In this document: positions 33,562-45,500 of the stretch, piece after piece
How the letters are laid out: each line of letters starts with the position of its first letter
Position numbering within the stretch: position 1 is the stretch's first letter
DNA from: Hyaloscypha bicolor E
Lineage: Eukaryota; Ascomycota; Leotiomycetes; Helotiales; Hyaloscyphaceae
Assembly (NCBI RefSeq): GCF_002865645.1
Contig: NW_020194691.1
Location: forward strand, 124,001-188,000
DNA length: 64,000 nucleotides
Reading direction: 5' to 3'
Program-made: the position numbers and the translations under genes
Notes under the pieces: generated by a model
What the model was told of the DNA's origin: nothing
The model's database searches: none
The model's input: only the letters and a program-made list of their open reading frames with translations

Positions 33562-35105
33562 TACCCTCCGTTCTTGCAAGGAAACGAATCCCCGCTACCA
33601 CGATTCGAACACCCTGATAGATATGCCGCTGCATCCTCTAGAAATATCGATCCACGGTCTCCTCTGACCTGCGTCTACATATTCGAATTACCAATCTGCG
33701 GATTCAGGGAAGGTTGATTGAAAACACATACAGGATGGGAATGCAGGACCAGGGAGTGGAGCTTAACGGTAGAGCTCGCTAGATACACTATTCACAGCAT
33801 ACTGGAAGGGTGCCACCGAAAGGCAGGCGGATCCGAAAGCCGCTGTGGTTTTGATAATGGTACTGAGCTAGTTCGACTCCAGCCGCCCCCAATTCTTGCC
33901 TTCCTTCTCTCCCTGAAGCCCAGAACGAAGAACAACCTCGAGCAAGCTACAAATTTAGATCGAGGACCCATACGCTCCATACCGAACATGGCTGGCGGGA
34001 AAAACAGCAACTTGGATGTCCTGGGACTGGGGTTTGCTCGGAATATCGTAGACGGAGGTAGATGGGTCTGGTCAATGACTCGTCCAGTCCTTCCTGCTAG
34101 CCATATCCTCTGATCTAGAGTACGACGATGAACCAACGAGCGGAAGATCGGATGAGGACGAGCGGGTTATCCAAGACCGGATAACTTGTATTGTCAATTG
34201 CGAGCACCTGTATCTCTCTACCTTTCCCCTCCCAAGATGAGAAGCGGCAATTCGTACGCCTTTACCACGCTGTCAACGATCACGCCAAGCAGCCCCGCAT
34301 CCATGTCTCTCAAGATCATCCGTCATTCCTGGGTAACTGTAGTTGGAATGAGGTGGTGGTCTGGTGATTCCAAGACGGCATCGGCAACGTTTTTGGTAAA
34401 GTTATCAACGTCCAGAAGAAGACATGGGTTTCGCTCAAGCTCGTAAGCTCCAGAAATTACGCTGCCTGTTTCCAGATCAAACCGTATATCCGGCTTTGGT
34501 TATGAGGAATCCTGTTCTCTTCAGCACCTCTTCGCCTTACAAGAGAGAGTGTTTCCTGCACCGCGTCAGTCCTTGACACGAGCTTGGAGCCAAAAACCCT
34601 GTGAGAATTCTGTTGTAGCCACCCCATTGATTGCGCATGTTATCGGGGATGATCTTGTCGATAGACTGATTCTATTGGCCTTGGAGAACGCTGTCGGAAT
34701 CAATGTGTTGAAGATTTTCCAAGAGTCAATTGATCTCCTTATGAATGTTCCAATGACAGCTGGAACAATTGACATTTGTATGCTGTACCGCAACTCCGTC
34801 GAACATTGGCACTTGAATGCAATGAGCCGCATATCGTTGACCCCGGAGCTCGCTAATCCAACCCCAACTCCAGAATCGCATCCCCATTAGGTTTCGGTGT
34901 TTTCCCACCGTTAGGTTTTCTCGCCCAAGGCCTCCATCAGCGCATCCCCTCCTGGTCACCCACCTCAAATCTTTAGCCTCATTAACTTTCTCATCGGAGC
35001 TTTCTCATTAGCTCCTCCCCTCTACCGCCCATCTTCAGGACATCATCTTCGTGACTTCACCGTCTATCCGCCCTCATACGTTAGTGGTTACCCAACGGCC
35101 TCCCA
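33562..35105 (+). other. eroded, possibly formerly coding region
   Basis: Patches of plausible protein appear in changing plus frames: around 34,090-34,230 (SSDLEYDDEPTSGRSDEDER) and, shifted by one frame, 34,225-34,440 (DEKRQFVRLYHAVNDHAKQP, then GNVFGKVINVQKKTWVSL). A further patch lies at 34,600-34,890. Frames change without splice signals, suggesting an old pseudogene. No family identified. Confidence 0.25.
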
Positions 35106-35420
35106 TTGCTTGTTCTGTTCCGCCGTCCTCCGCCGGCCCTTGATCTTCAGATCCTGAGATTCAACTCCAGACGTTCATTTCCAGACGTTCATCTCCAGAC
35201 GTTCAACTCCAGACGTTCATCTCCAGACCTCGGTTTCAGACATTCGGAACTTCAGATCCTGAACCCTTCATCTTCAGACCTTGATATTCGAACCCCAACC
35301 TTCTCACCTTCACCTTCACTGCTTCAAGCGTTAGAACTTCATTTTCAGACCTCGACCCTCAGACTTTGATCTCCGAACCTTCACCTCCAGGCCTTCAGAA
35401 CTCCAAAGCTTCAGCACCCA
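35106..35420 (+). repeat. 14-bp minisatellite in a CTTCAGACC-rich tract
   Basis: CTCCAGACGTTCA(T/A) repeats four times with a 14-bp period at 35,165-35,220. Looser relatives (TTCAGACCTTGA and similar) extend across 35,140-35,420. The strand is strongly pyrimidine-biased. A peptide-coding role is unlikely because the period is not a multiple of three. Confidence 0.75.
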
Positions 35421-37639
35421 AGATCTAAAGATGTTCATCTCAGCTCTCCCTGACCGGATGTGCTGCCGGCCCATAGGCTTGAGTTCATGCTCTCGTGAGG
35501 TTCCTATTTATTAACGCACTCCTTGCCCTCCTTGGATTATTCTCAACAGCAGTCATCCAAATTTCCTCGTGAGAGCATCAGCGATCCCCTTTCATACTTC
35601 CTGACGCGAACCGTATTATATGGTTATGAAAACGTTGTTATCGCAAGGCTTCCGAGCCTCCATTGACGACGATGTTAAACAATGGAGGCTGATCGAGAGA
35701 ACTACCTCTGATGCAGGTCTCAGCACTTCCCTTTTCTCTGCGCTCGCCTTTCGGGTCACCTTTTTTTCACCCGGCACCTATTGCCAACACTGGTCACTTC
35801 TCACGAACCCCTTTTTCGCAGCGTTCCTTCAACCGCATTCAGTCAGCAATGCTCACTCTCAGCACTCCTCCCTTCACCACTTTCCATTTGTCTTCCCCTT
35901 CCTTTTCTCAGGACACTTTTACAGCACTTCTTGTGAGGAACCATCCAACATGCATGGGCAAGAGATCTTTGGCCTCATTTCAAATCTCGCTTCAACACTT
36001 TTCGAAAACTCTTCCCTTCGATACTCGAACTCAAAACATCTCCATCCGCCTTTCCCCGTTCACACAATTTCAGCACAGCTTTAGCGATACCCTTTTCCGC
36101 TTATCTCCAACAACGAAACAACTCTCTCTCATCAGAACACCGTTTTGCACTCATCCTGACTTCCAATTCAACACATCATAAGACCAGACTTTGTCTTTTG
36201 CTAGCAAGGATTGGCTCATAGAAAATGGGATTTGATGCGCAAGCTAACATCTCGGCATTAATAGGAACGTGGGCGAGCAGGATTGGATCGACGAGAGAGA
36301 GGATACGACCGCTTTGATAACAACACGTGGAAACAGCAAACCCTTGTCACCGAATATGGATCCACAGAGTTTGAGCTCAGAGTAGTCGGCTTGATTGTCA
36401 CCCATGGAATTCCCTGGGGTTCGAACTTGGAATTGACAACCTTTTGGTCTTCCTTGACACTTGGTTGTTCGGCATTTCAGACTCTAGGCACTTCACGGCC
36501 TTTTGTCTTAGATAGCAGACGGCGAGAACGTGGTCGAGAACGCCGAATTCTTGGAAGAGAGTGACTGAACGTGGTATACAGTCTTTCGACGATAGGTGAT
36601 ATCGAGTAGATCCCTCCCTGACGAACCTCCCCCGAGTTTGCGTTCTCTTGTTGCGTGACCTGCTCATTACATGAGGCTAGCTTCAACGATTGGCCACCCA
36701 AAGGTTCTCCATGGCGCAATACCTATTTGGTTCTTGATGGGCGAGGAATCTCAGGATGAAGACGATTCAAGATCGCTACCCAGCCAATGGACGACGCCGT
36801 AGCTGGGTTTGATACCATGCATGACGTTTGATGGGCGCAATTGAATGGTCATCGGTCCTGAACGCCTGACGCAAATCCTGAGCCGTTCTGCTTTGTTTGA
36901 CTTACTATCCACAAGCAACAAAGGGGCCACGAGGAGATATGTGGGCAGGAAAGGAAGCCAAAAGCCAACACATGCGGGCAGTAATCGGAGGGCCGGGCAC
37001 AACCTTCATACGGGATGCTTTGGGGGTCGGTGTAAGTTGAGTTTGAGGGGACGGACCCACTTCGCAGCAAAGGGCCGTCTGGGAGTTTCGCAAGGCCACG
37101 GGATGGTTTTGAACAGTGGCATCTCAGTAGCCACGCCCACGGTACGGTCCCTTCCAACATCCTGACATTTGCAAACTTTTCACTTCATGCACGCATTCTA
37201 GGATGAGTCAGCCTTGAGCGTCGAGTTAACAAACGCCTCCATCAGATTTTCACGGCTCTTAATACATCGAATCAAATAACGCCCGTCCGTCGAAGGCTGC
37301 CACTGAAATCCTGCCACGAGCCTGGAATCTTGCAATCACGGGAGAGTTGAGATACTCACAATCTCAATCCGACAAGCCACTCGATGTCAGATGACCCAAA
37401 GAGGTCATTAATTCATCGGCAAGCGGCAAAGAAAGGCAATCATTTGATTTCATGCCTTCACACACCCAAGCAAGAGAGGAAACACCCTCTATTGCAAACG
37501 CCCGGATCTTTTATAAAAGAAGTCACTCCTTCCCCAGCATTCATCCTCATTTTATTTCAGCGCATTTTTTCCTTTCCAAACTTAGTTATATACCTCAACA
37601 CCTTTTCACCTCAAATCCAACTTCAAGTAACCACACAGA
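35421..37639. other. pyrimidine-rich region without a supported gene
   Basis: A 500-base C/T-rich tract (35,700-36,180) opens two long overlapping plus frames, which is expected from low stop-codon frequency and is not evidence for a gene. A short ORF MGFDAQANISALIGTW... (36,225-36,317) starts like one at 37,640 (MGLDAQ). A second pyrimidine-rich stretch precedes 37,640. Confidence 0.35.
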
Positions 37640-38388
37640 ATGGGACTTGACGCCCAGACATCCTTACCCAGTAGAGACGTCTCCTTTACTACATCACTTG
37701 CACAAATCTACAGCAATCCCTTCTTGAACAGATTCTTGTCCGATGGCATCTGAATACTTGCCGCAGCAAGCTACCCTTTGTCTCTTCCTACAGCTCAACA
37801 GATTAGCTCCCGGTTTTCGTTATGTATGAAGCGACCTGTTACCGTTTCTGCGTGGAATCATGGGGGGTACAGACCTGATTGGCAGGCAGTTACGAAGAAA
37901 CTTGATTTTGCCCATGCCACTGCGGGGTCTTTAAAGCAATCTTCGAGCATACCTAGGCGAAATAGAATCTTCCAGGAAGAGCCTCAATGGTATAAGAGAC
38001 ACCGTGGCTTTGTTCGTCGCAGATTTTGACTCGGCTCCAGACAGTTTCTGCAAACCGGCACCAGAACGGATTTCTCGCTCGAGGTATGTCAGAACTTCTC
38101 ATTTCGTTTGTGCTCCATCTAGGAACATGATTGCTAACACAAGATAAGGGCCAGCCAGCTTCAAGGACTTCATCGCAATTACTTGGAGAGGAGCGCAAGA
38201 ATGACTCTCCCCAAAATGGAGGCTCCTCTGAAGTTTGCGCTATCCCATGCGATGCTGTTGTCGATGGCAGTGAGGGCGAATCTTCCAAGCGTCGCTTGGG
38301 TAGAGATCCAAGAACTTCCGACAACAAGCTCAGGACTCCTCAAAAGGAGAGTGTGAAGGCATTGTGCCAACCTCAGCCCGCTAAATAG
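37640..38388 (+). pseudogene. possible spliced gene remnant with CT-rich leader
   Basis: A CT-rich leader ends in CACACAGAATGGGA, a good fungal start context. The first frame, MGLDAQTSLPSRDVSF, stops at 37,753. Further on, one plus frame at about 37,935-38,088 reads AYLGEIESSRKSLNGIRDTV then FVADFDSAPDSF, which looks like genuine protein. A GTATGT donor at about 38,089 and a GCTAAC branch near 38,132 follow. After that a disordered, Ser/Glu/Lys-rich frame runs to 38,388 (LLGEERKNDSPQNGGSSEV). I could not join all the pieces in one frame, so this may be a decayed gene. No family recognised. Confidence 0.3.
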
Positions 38389-38614
38389 TCGAAGAGGTCT
38401 GAGATCACGGCACCACAACGACCACCTCTTTCTCAAATTCCCAACGGACGAGGATAAACCAACCAGACCGCAGCAGGACGACCAACAATATCGCGGAACA
38501 TGCCCGGACAGCGAACGGCACCAACAGGCTATGTCAATCAACAGACAACAGCTCCGGACTCCGCTTGAGGGATCTCGAGGAAGTTGCTGCTATAGTCAAC
38601 AGGAAATTTTCCCC

Positions 38615-38804
38615 GCAGTACACAACTTTCCAACAGACCCAAAGTACACAGCGTTCCAACAATCTACTGGCGAGTTCGCGACAATACTAGGGTATCCTCA
38701 GCTCTCCCGGGGAGTACATAACTTTCCAACAGACCCGCAGTACACAACTTTCCAACAGACCCAAAGTACACAGCGTTCCAACAATCTATTGGCGAGTTCG
38801 CGAC
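38615..38804 (+). repeat. 68-bp direct duplication
   Basis: Bases 38,615-38,682 recur at 38,737-38,804 with one C/T difference. The start GTACATAACTTTCCAACAGACC also occurs once more between them, at about 38,712. Translations are Gln/Thr/Asn-rich but the two copies are in different frames, so this is a DNA-level duplication. Confidence 0.8.
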
Positions 38805-40083
38805 GGCCTCGATCTATAGGACATAAAGCTCAAATGCCGGCTCCTGGTAGCACACAAGGGCGAGGCATTTGAACAATACAGCAGACCGGAAGGTGGTCCG
38901 GGAAAAGGCTAAACAGGAGAAGCCAGGGCAGCAACAGCATCACCACCCGTGCGAAACAACAAGGCTGGAAAGACTGGATTTCTCAAGACGTTGTCCCACA
39001 ACGACAACGCGTTTGCGTCAAACCGAGAACATTTCGAGACCAATCGGTCGTGTGTCCACTCGAGATTTTCCCTCAGCGAACACACAAGAGGCCCGAGGGG
39101 TTAGTTAACGCTCCGACATGTCCACGAACCTCCAGCAATGGTTCTGATAATCGGAGGGTTTTGGTGGATACCAAGACGAATACAGAGGGCAAGGTTAGCG
39201 TGATGACAGTCGAGACAGAGGTCGCGAACTTGAGAGAGATTACCAGGACATACGAGGCAATAGGCCAAGGTATAAATTGTGGTAATGGAATGGGAGGGTA
39301 AGGTGATGGTTGTGTTGCCTGAGAGTTGGAAGAGTATTTGGACCATCTATCTCTGCAAACGCCACCCTCCCACCACCATGCCCATTATCCTCCACCGTCA
39401 TTCGGGGGGTCCTCTCTTCTTTCGAGATGACTTCACCAGTGGTCGCAGAGTCCAATGCACGAAATCACGCTTCCGGACGCGGCTCGACCGACTCAATTGA
39501 ATGGCTGGGGACAGATGCCACCATATTCAACGCCTCGATCGAGACTGTCCAGCGAGGTTCAGTAACCCTCTACCAAGATCGACTTAGTGTCCTCGATCAC
39601 TGCGTTACCGTCCGAGAGCCTAGATAGAACGAACACCACAAAGTGCCCAAGTTCCAAAACGTCGAACAACCAAGTAGCAAGGAGGGGGATGGGGGTAGTA
39701 ATACAATCAATGTCAGACTTAACGCGGCGAATATTGGTTCGTGCTTCTGCTCGTTTATTGCTAAACCCGAGGATACCCTCGGTTCGATCAACTGCAAAAT
39801 GTATCCCCAATCCCAACCCACCCTCATCCCTTCCCATCTTTCGCTACTCTCTGTTTGAAGATGGCACCGCTTGCCTGGTATATATATGTTACAAATAGTA
39901 GTACTCTGTGGTCGCCAAAGGCACATTAAATATAGCGACAACAACGGATTCAAGATCCTTAGATCGCCTTCAACTTCATGAGACCAATAGTCAACATGGC
40001 TACCTCTTTGTCTCCCGTCGGGAAATTATTCGTCTTTGCTTTATAAACATTGAACTATAACTCACTCCGCTTGCCATCGCTTT

Positions 40084-40085
<2 letters not shown>
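38805..40085. other. no intact gene; part of a duplicated coding fragment
   Basis: Contains the segment at 39,436-39,530 whose translation HASGRGSTDSIEWLGTDAT resembles HASRHSSGDSIEWLNATK at 40,670-40,725. The rest (38,870-39,300 and 39,600-39,950) gives only short overlapping frames. Confidence 0.3.
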
Positions 40086-40117
<32 letters not shown>

Positions 40118-40124
40118 GGGGGGG
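40086..40124 (+). repeat. 31-base G homopolymer plus G7
   Basis: G runs from 40,086 to 40,116, then one A, then seven G. It is preceded by six T. Such a run can form G-quadruplex structure, and its exact length in an assembly is often uncertain. Confidence 0.9.
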
Positions 40125-40817
40125 CATGCTAACATTCGAACGTTGGAGCTTCTCCACCCTCCGTTAGTAAAAGGATTTCAATATACGAACCCACAACAAT
40201 CAATAACTTCGAGTCTCGATACACAGTCTAAAAGTTCTCGAGTCGGATTCTAGTCTTGCTGCTTCCAAGATCTTGCGAGTGAAGAAGATCTTTGACAGCC
40301 TCTGTATCCTTGGAACAAAATCCAGTATTAGGGATGGGCACTAACGAGTAATACCACCCCCAAATTACCACCACCGTGGTGTACCAATAACCCATTCGTC
40401 CCGGTGGAAACAACCACTGCAGGAGTGACCTGGTGTGGCCAATTTTAGGCACTACTTGGCCGAAGGCAGGTAAGCAGATTCTGAGATCGGAGGGGAGCCG
40501 GGTAATGCATACATGAACAAACTTTATGTAGATAGCTTGAACCTGATATCGGACTACTTGATAGTATACGCACCAGATTCAACGAGACATTCATTGATAG
40601 CCTGTTTTTGTAAATAATGCGGAAGCCCTTGCATGTTCTGCATTTACCCGTGGTCACAGAGTCCGAATGCATGCTTCCAGACACAGCTCGGGCGACTCAA
40701 TAGAGTGGCTCAATGCCACCAAGCAAGCCGACTTGAATTCGGAAACTTCTGGGTACCTGCACATACAAGGCCCGGGCCAAGATCCCCAACTACTAACATG
40801 GTTTGTGTTTCGACCGT

Positions 40818-41458
40818 ATGGATATCTCGGCTCCCAAGACAGGAGATCTTGATACAAGCTACAGGCTATATAACGGTCCGAAGTGGAAGAATTAAGGATG
40901 CCGCATTAACAATCAGCGCAACATGTGGTACTTCTCCTGTATGAATCACCTCCCTGTTGCCGCATATTCCCTGGCCGATGGCAGGTGGGTAGATCCCGAG
41001 AACGAAGGGGAGCCGCTCAAGGCATACACGAACCCTCAAGGAACTGAATCTGTTGCTGTATATTCTTGCGAATTAAAGGGTAAACAGCCTACAATCTTCG
41101 AGTAAGAGCTTTGAGCGGTATTGTAGCTGGTCCCAAATTTACGTTCCTCATCTACACGCGAGTTCCAAATAATCCGACTGTTGTCAGACATGAAACAAGA
41201 CTATTGAACGGACAACCGAAAGGCCTGAGCTTTCAAGAGGTCAATGGACTTTTTGGCTTCTGCATACACTGTATCTTCCGCTCGCAGCTGACCGGCTCAG
41301 ACCTCATCACCTTCGATATCTTGAACTCCATTATCCTGGACATGATTGGCATGGAACGAGACGGAGATGGTATTAATAAAGCTGGTCGTGGAGTGCGGGA
41401 TCTCCGAGTTCAACTTCCCGCAAAGCGCTTGACAGAGTTGTGGTCTATTATCCGGTAA
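40818..41458 (+). pseudogene. possible two-exon gene with one in-frame stop
   Basis: From ATG at 40,818 the frame reads MDISAPKTGDLDTSYRLYNG then PKWKN, a TAA, and continues GCRINNQRNMWYFSCMNHLP to GKQPTIFE. A GTAAGA donor at about 41,103 can be joined, in phase, to a CAG acceptor near 41,190. The frame then continues HETRLLNGQPKGLSFQEVNG to WSIIR and stops at 41,458. The single TAA would be CAA before a RIP-type change. The YRLYNGPKW and SLADGRW pattern is faintly like beta-propeller lectin blades, but that is only a suggestion. A frame starting at ATG 40,923 avoids the stop and could be the real start. Confidence 0.35.
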
Positions 41459-42057
41459 TACAGTTATACCTTAGATGTCTACCTGAACCGGATCTAATAA
41501 ATTTCACAGAGAATAGACAAATGAGGCTATCCTAAAGAGGGATGGATTCCGGGCAACTTGGCAGATTTTTGCAGTGCATCTGCCTGGTAGCGGAGTGGCG
41601 AAAGCGTACCCACATGTTTGCAAATAGCATAGGCTACATATTAACAGCAGGTACTTCCTTCCCGGCCCAGACTCAACGGGATTGAGTTATACAGGGGTTT
41701 ATACATCAATACCGACGTCAGAGATAGGTCGAGATGGAAGGTCTATTGATCTGAGCTAATAGAGGGGACCTCAGATTCCTTAGTGGTGTGAAGAGGGCTT
41801 GGTTGATAGACCGGCGCTCCCCACAAAGAACCCGCGCGATCACCCGGGGAAACATCAATGGCAGGGATTGCTGAACAGTACCTTCGATAGAATTTATTGA
41901 TGCTACGCTTCCGACCAGGCACATGGGGGCTGGGTATCAGGCGATGAAGAGAGTAACAAGCTCGGCGGAGGAGATGGATATTGAGCTAGAAGTCTTTCTA
42001 TACTACTTTCCATGGTGTGTAATAGTGTCCGCTCAATCATTTGGCGCTCTCTTCGTA
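41459..42057. other. flank of the hAT insertion, no gene seen
   Basis: Normal composition. Short frames on both strands; none supported. The sequence runs directly into the 8-bp target duplication of the hAT element. Confidence 0.4.
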
Positions 42058-42169
42058 GCTTTAGGCAGTGTGGGCTCCGATAAATTATCGATCGGGATTA
42101 TCGATTAGTAATCGTTATCGGCTAAGCGATCGATAAACGATTGATATCGATAATTATTATCGATAAAAG

Positions 42170-43250
42170 TGGGCCCAGCCATTAAACGAGCCCCATTACG
42201 GCTTTCTAGTTCAATTATAAACCGATTAGTATTAAGATTAGTATAAAAGTATACTATTATTACTATACTATTAGACTTTTTAACTTTTTATTTAATAGTC
42301 TATTATATAATATAGACTAGCTAGTATCTAATCCAGTTATTAATAATTCCATTAATAAAAGTGAGCCCAGCTAGCCATTAAGCGAGCCCTATTACCTCGA
42401 TAATTATTAATAAAAGTGGGCCCAGCCAGCCCTTAAGCGAGCCCTATTGCCTCGATAATATTATTAATAAAAGTGGGCCCAGCCAGCCAGTAAGCCCTAT
42501 TATATAAACATCTTACTTTCTAGTTCAATTATAAACCAATTAGTATTAAGATTAGTATAAAAATAGACTATTATTATTATACTATTAGACTTTTTAACTT
42601 TCTATTTAATAGTCTATTATATAATATAAACTAGCTAGTATCTAATCTAGTTATTAATAATTCCATTAATAAAAGTAGGCCTAGCTAGCCCTTAAGCGAG
42701 CCCTATTACCTCAATAATTATTAATAAAAGTGGGCCCAGCTAGCTATTAAGCGAGCCCTATTACCTTAATAATTATTAATAAAAGTAGGCCTAGCCATTA
42801 AACGAGCCCTATTACGGCTTTCTAGTTTAATTATAAACTAATTAGTATTAAGATTAGTATAAAAGTATACTATTATTATTATATTATTAGATTTTTTAAC
42901 TTTTTATTTAATAGTCTATTATATAATATAGACTAGCTAGTATCTAATCTAGTTATTAATAATTCCATTAATAAAAGTAGGCCTAGCTAGCCCTTAAGCG
43001 AGCCCTATTATCTTAATAATTATTAATAAAAATAGGTCTAGCTAGCTCTTAAGCAAGCCCTATTGCCTTAATAATTATTAATAAAAATAGGCCTAGCTAG
43101 CTATTAAGCAAGTTCTATTATATAAATATCTCGCTTTCTAGTTTAATTATAAACTAATTAGTATAAAGATTAATATAAAAGTAGACTATTATAAATATAC
43201 TATTATACTTTCTATTTAATAGTCTATTATATAATATAGACTAGCTAGTA
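42170..43250 (+). repeat. hAT subterminal tandem array, about 310-bp units
   Basis: TTTCTAGTTCAATTATAAAC or its transition variants recur at 42,203, 42,517, 42,819 and 43,135, giving units of 302-316 bp. Each unit includes sub-repeats of about 56 bp with the core AATAAAAGTGGGCCCAGCC followed by TTAAGCGAGCCCTATT. The core GTGGGCC resembles the GTGGGCTC of the transposon tip. hAT transposases bind clustered subterminal motifs, so these are candidate binding sites. Later units show more C-to-T and G-to-A changes than the first. Confidence 0.8.
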
Positions 43251-43368
43251 TTTAATATATAATACTAAGATTTATATTACTATTTCTTTTAAAAAAAATT
43301 AAAATTTTTATATTTTCTTTTATTCTTTCTTTAATATATAATAGTACTTTATCTTCTATTATTTAAAT

Positions 43369-45500
43369 ATGGCTTCTAAATCTGTCTTATTAATTTATTA
43401 AGCCTCTACTAATATAGACTCAATTCGATCTAAATCTAATTCCAAATGAGAAAAACTTATAAGAGCTATTTGGGCTTATATTTGTTTTAGATATCCAGAT
43501 ATAGGAGAACTACCCAAATACTACTATTATTTTCTTTATAAAAAGGAAAATCTACTAAATATTTATTCGACTTTAGTTTTTACTAATTAATATAATTATC
43601 TCAAGTTAGTATATAATATTACTATTAAAAGCAGATCGGAAATTAGTTTACTTTAATTAAAAGTAATTAACTAGCTATAATAGCTTTATTTATAAGTAGA
43701 GTTATCTAGTTAAATAACTAAAATTAATATATATATCTTTTAATAATACCTTAATTAGATAGTAATTTATAAAGCTTTAATTTTATTAATTATTATCTAT
43801 AATCTATCTTTTTAAGTAATTAAATAGCCCGAATTTCATATCTTTTATTAAGTACTTAATCTAGAATCTTAGTTCTTTCTTTCTATAACTTACTCTTATA
43901 TAAGAAAAAAGCTTAGAAAATACTAGGTTAGCTTAAAGAATATTATATAATAAAAACTCTAGTCTATAGTTTCAAGTATTTATCTTACTTTTAATATCTA
44001 GACTTTTTTATAAGAATATTTTCTTTTAGATATTATTATATATTTTATTAAATAATAAGATAAGAATTATATAAAGGCCTTTCTAGCTCTTTATATAATA
44101 CTAGGTTATTTAAGAGAAAACCAATTTACGGTTTTATAACCTATATTTTAAGACTATAGTATTACTAAATAACTTAGAGCTATTATTAGTAATAATACTA
44201 GTATAAATAGTATATTATATTAAACTATTCAGGCTTATTTACTAAGAGAAGAAGAATTAGAATAGGATACTTTATAATAGCGGGTTTATTATTTAGAATA
44301 TATTATTAATCTTTTTATATAAGCCTTTTTATTTTATAATATTTTTATAAATAAAGAATTAGAGGCGCTTAATAAGTAAAAGAATTTAGGAGATTTAGAA
44401 GCCCTATTAAGTAATAAGGAAAAATAAATGAAATTTTGATTTTTAGGACTATTAGGCTAGCTTTATAATATTATTATATATATTTGTTACTTTTCTAGTT
44501 AGATTACTAGATTTAAAGTTCTTACTAGAAAAATAATTTCTCTTAATAATTAGATATAATAGAATAGCTAGTATATAATACTTAATATTATTTTTTAGTA
44601 ATATATTTATCTTAATACTTATTATAAGAAGTATTTTATAGATCTAAAATCAGATTACCTTAGTCCGGAAAACTAGGGAAGGCTTTAGATAATTTCTATT
44701 TTTCTTAAACTATTCTATAAAATTACTTTTAAGACTTAAGGAAATACTATAACTATTAATCGGGTACTTTTTATAATAAATATTTTAATTTAAGTATTTA
44801 ATAGATTACTAGTAAGTAATAATTTTTATTACTTGAATTAATAATACTAACTATAATATAATAGAATATATATATAAATAATAAAGACTTTTATATTCAA
44901 ATCCAGAAAAAATAAGAAATTTTTAATATATATTACTATAAGTCTAATAATATACCTCTTTATATTATTACTTTTATACTTTATCTGAATTACTATATGA
45001 AGTATATTAGGGCTAATTAGGAAAAAAGATGAGTTTAGCCTATCTTAACTAAAGTTAAAAAGCTTTAGAAGAAATATTAAGATTAGATATCTGCCCCTAA
45101 TAGTTTAGTACTAGTTAAGGAAATTAAATAGCTAGTAAAAAGAAAACTAGATAATTTTAATAAGATTACTCAGATATTAGAGAAATATATATAGCCGGTA
45201 AGTTAAGATAAATACGAGAATTATTATTAGAAAAAGCTATATAATATTAGGAACTTATTTATATTTTAATAGTAATATTAAGATATATAAAGAAGGTACT
45301 AGCCAAAGCTCTTACTTATAATAATTAATATTCTCTTAATTCTAGTAATAAGTACTAAAGTAAAGTAAATCTTTTTAGGTACTTGCTATATAGTATTATG
45401 AAATAGGACCTAAATAATAGCTAAGACTTTAGAGATAATAGAATACTTAAAGTATTAGAAAAGAAGTAGGATTTTAAATATTTTTATTAATACTAGTAAG
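43369..45500 (+). pseudogene. hAT transposase, RIP-inactivated
   Basis: From ATG at 43,369 (MASKSVLLIY) a single plus-strand frame can be followed through many TAG/TAA codons. An N-terminal zinc-finger-like BED region is poorly preserved. At about 44,000-44,250 the RNase H-like core reads QTFL.EYFLLDIIIYFIK then FLALYIILGYLRENQFTVL and QLRAIIGNNTSINSILY, matching the family pattern LALR...G.H.GENIA...I..DNASxN. Near 44,500-44,700 comes SDYLSPEN.GRL, part of the region after the insertion domain, and at 44,980 a WxxxW-type stretch. The C-terminal dimerisation domain is not clear. Stops are at former Gln and Trp codons. The 3' limit is approximate. Confidence 0.85.

Noticed and set aside
35620..36181. 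Two overlapping 150-codon plus frames
   Set aside because: The tract is C/T-rich, which lowers stop frequency in all plus frames. Composition is low-complexity and there is no domain.
36845..37165. 106-codon plus frame and its minus partners
   Set aside because: Frames on both strands are equally long and of random composition; no evidence favours any.
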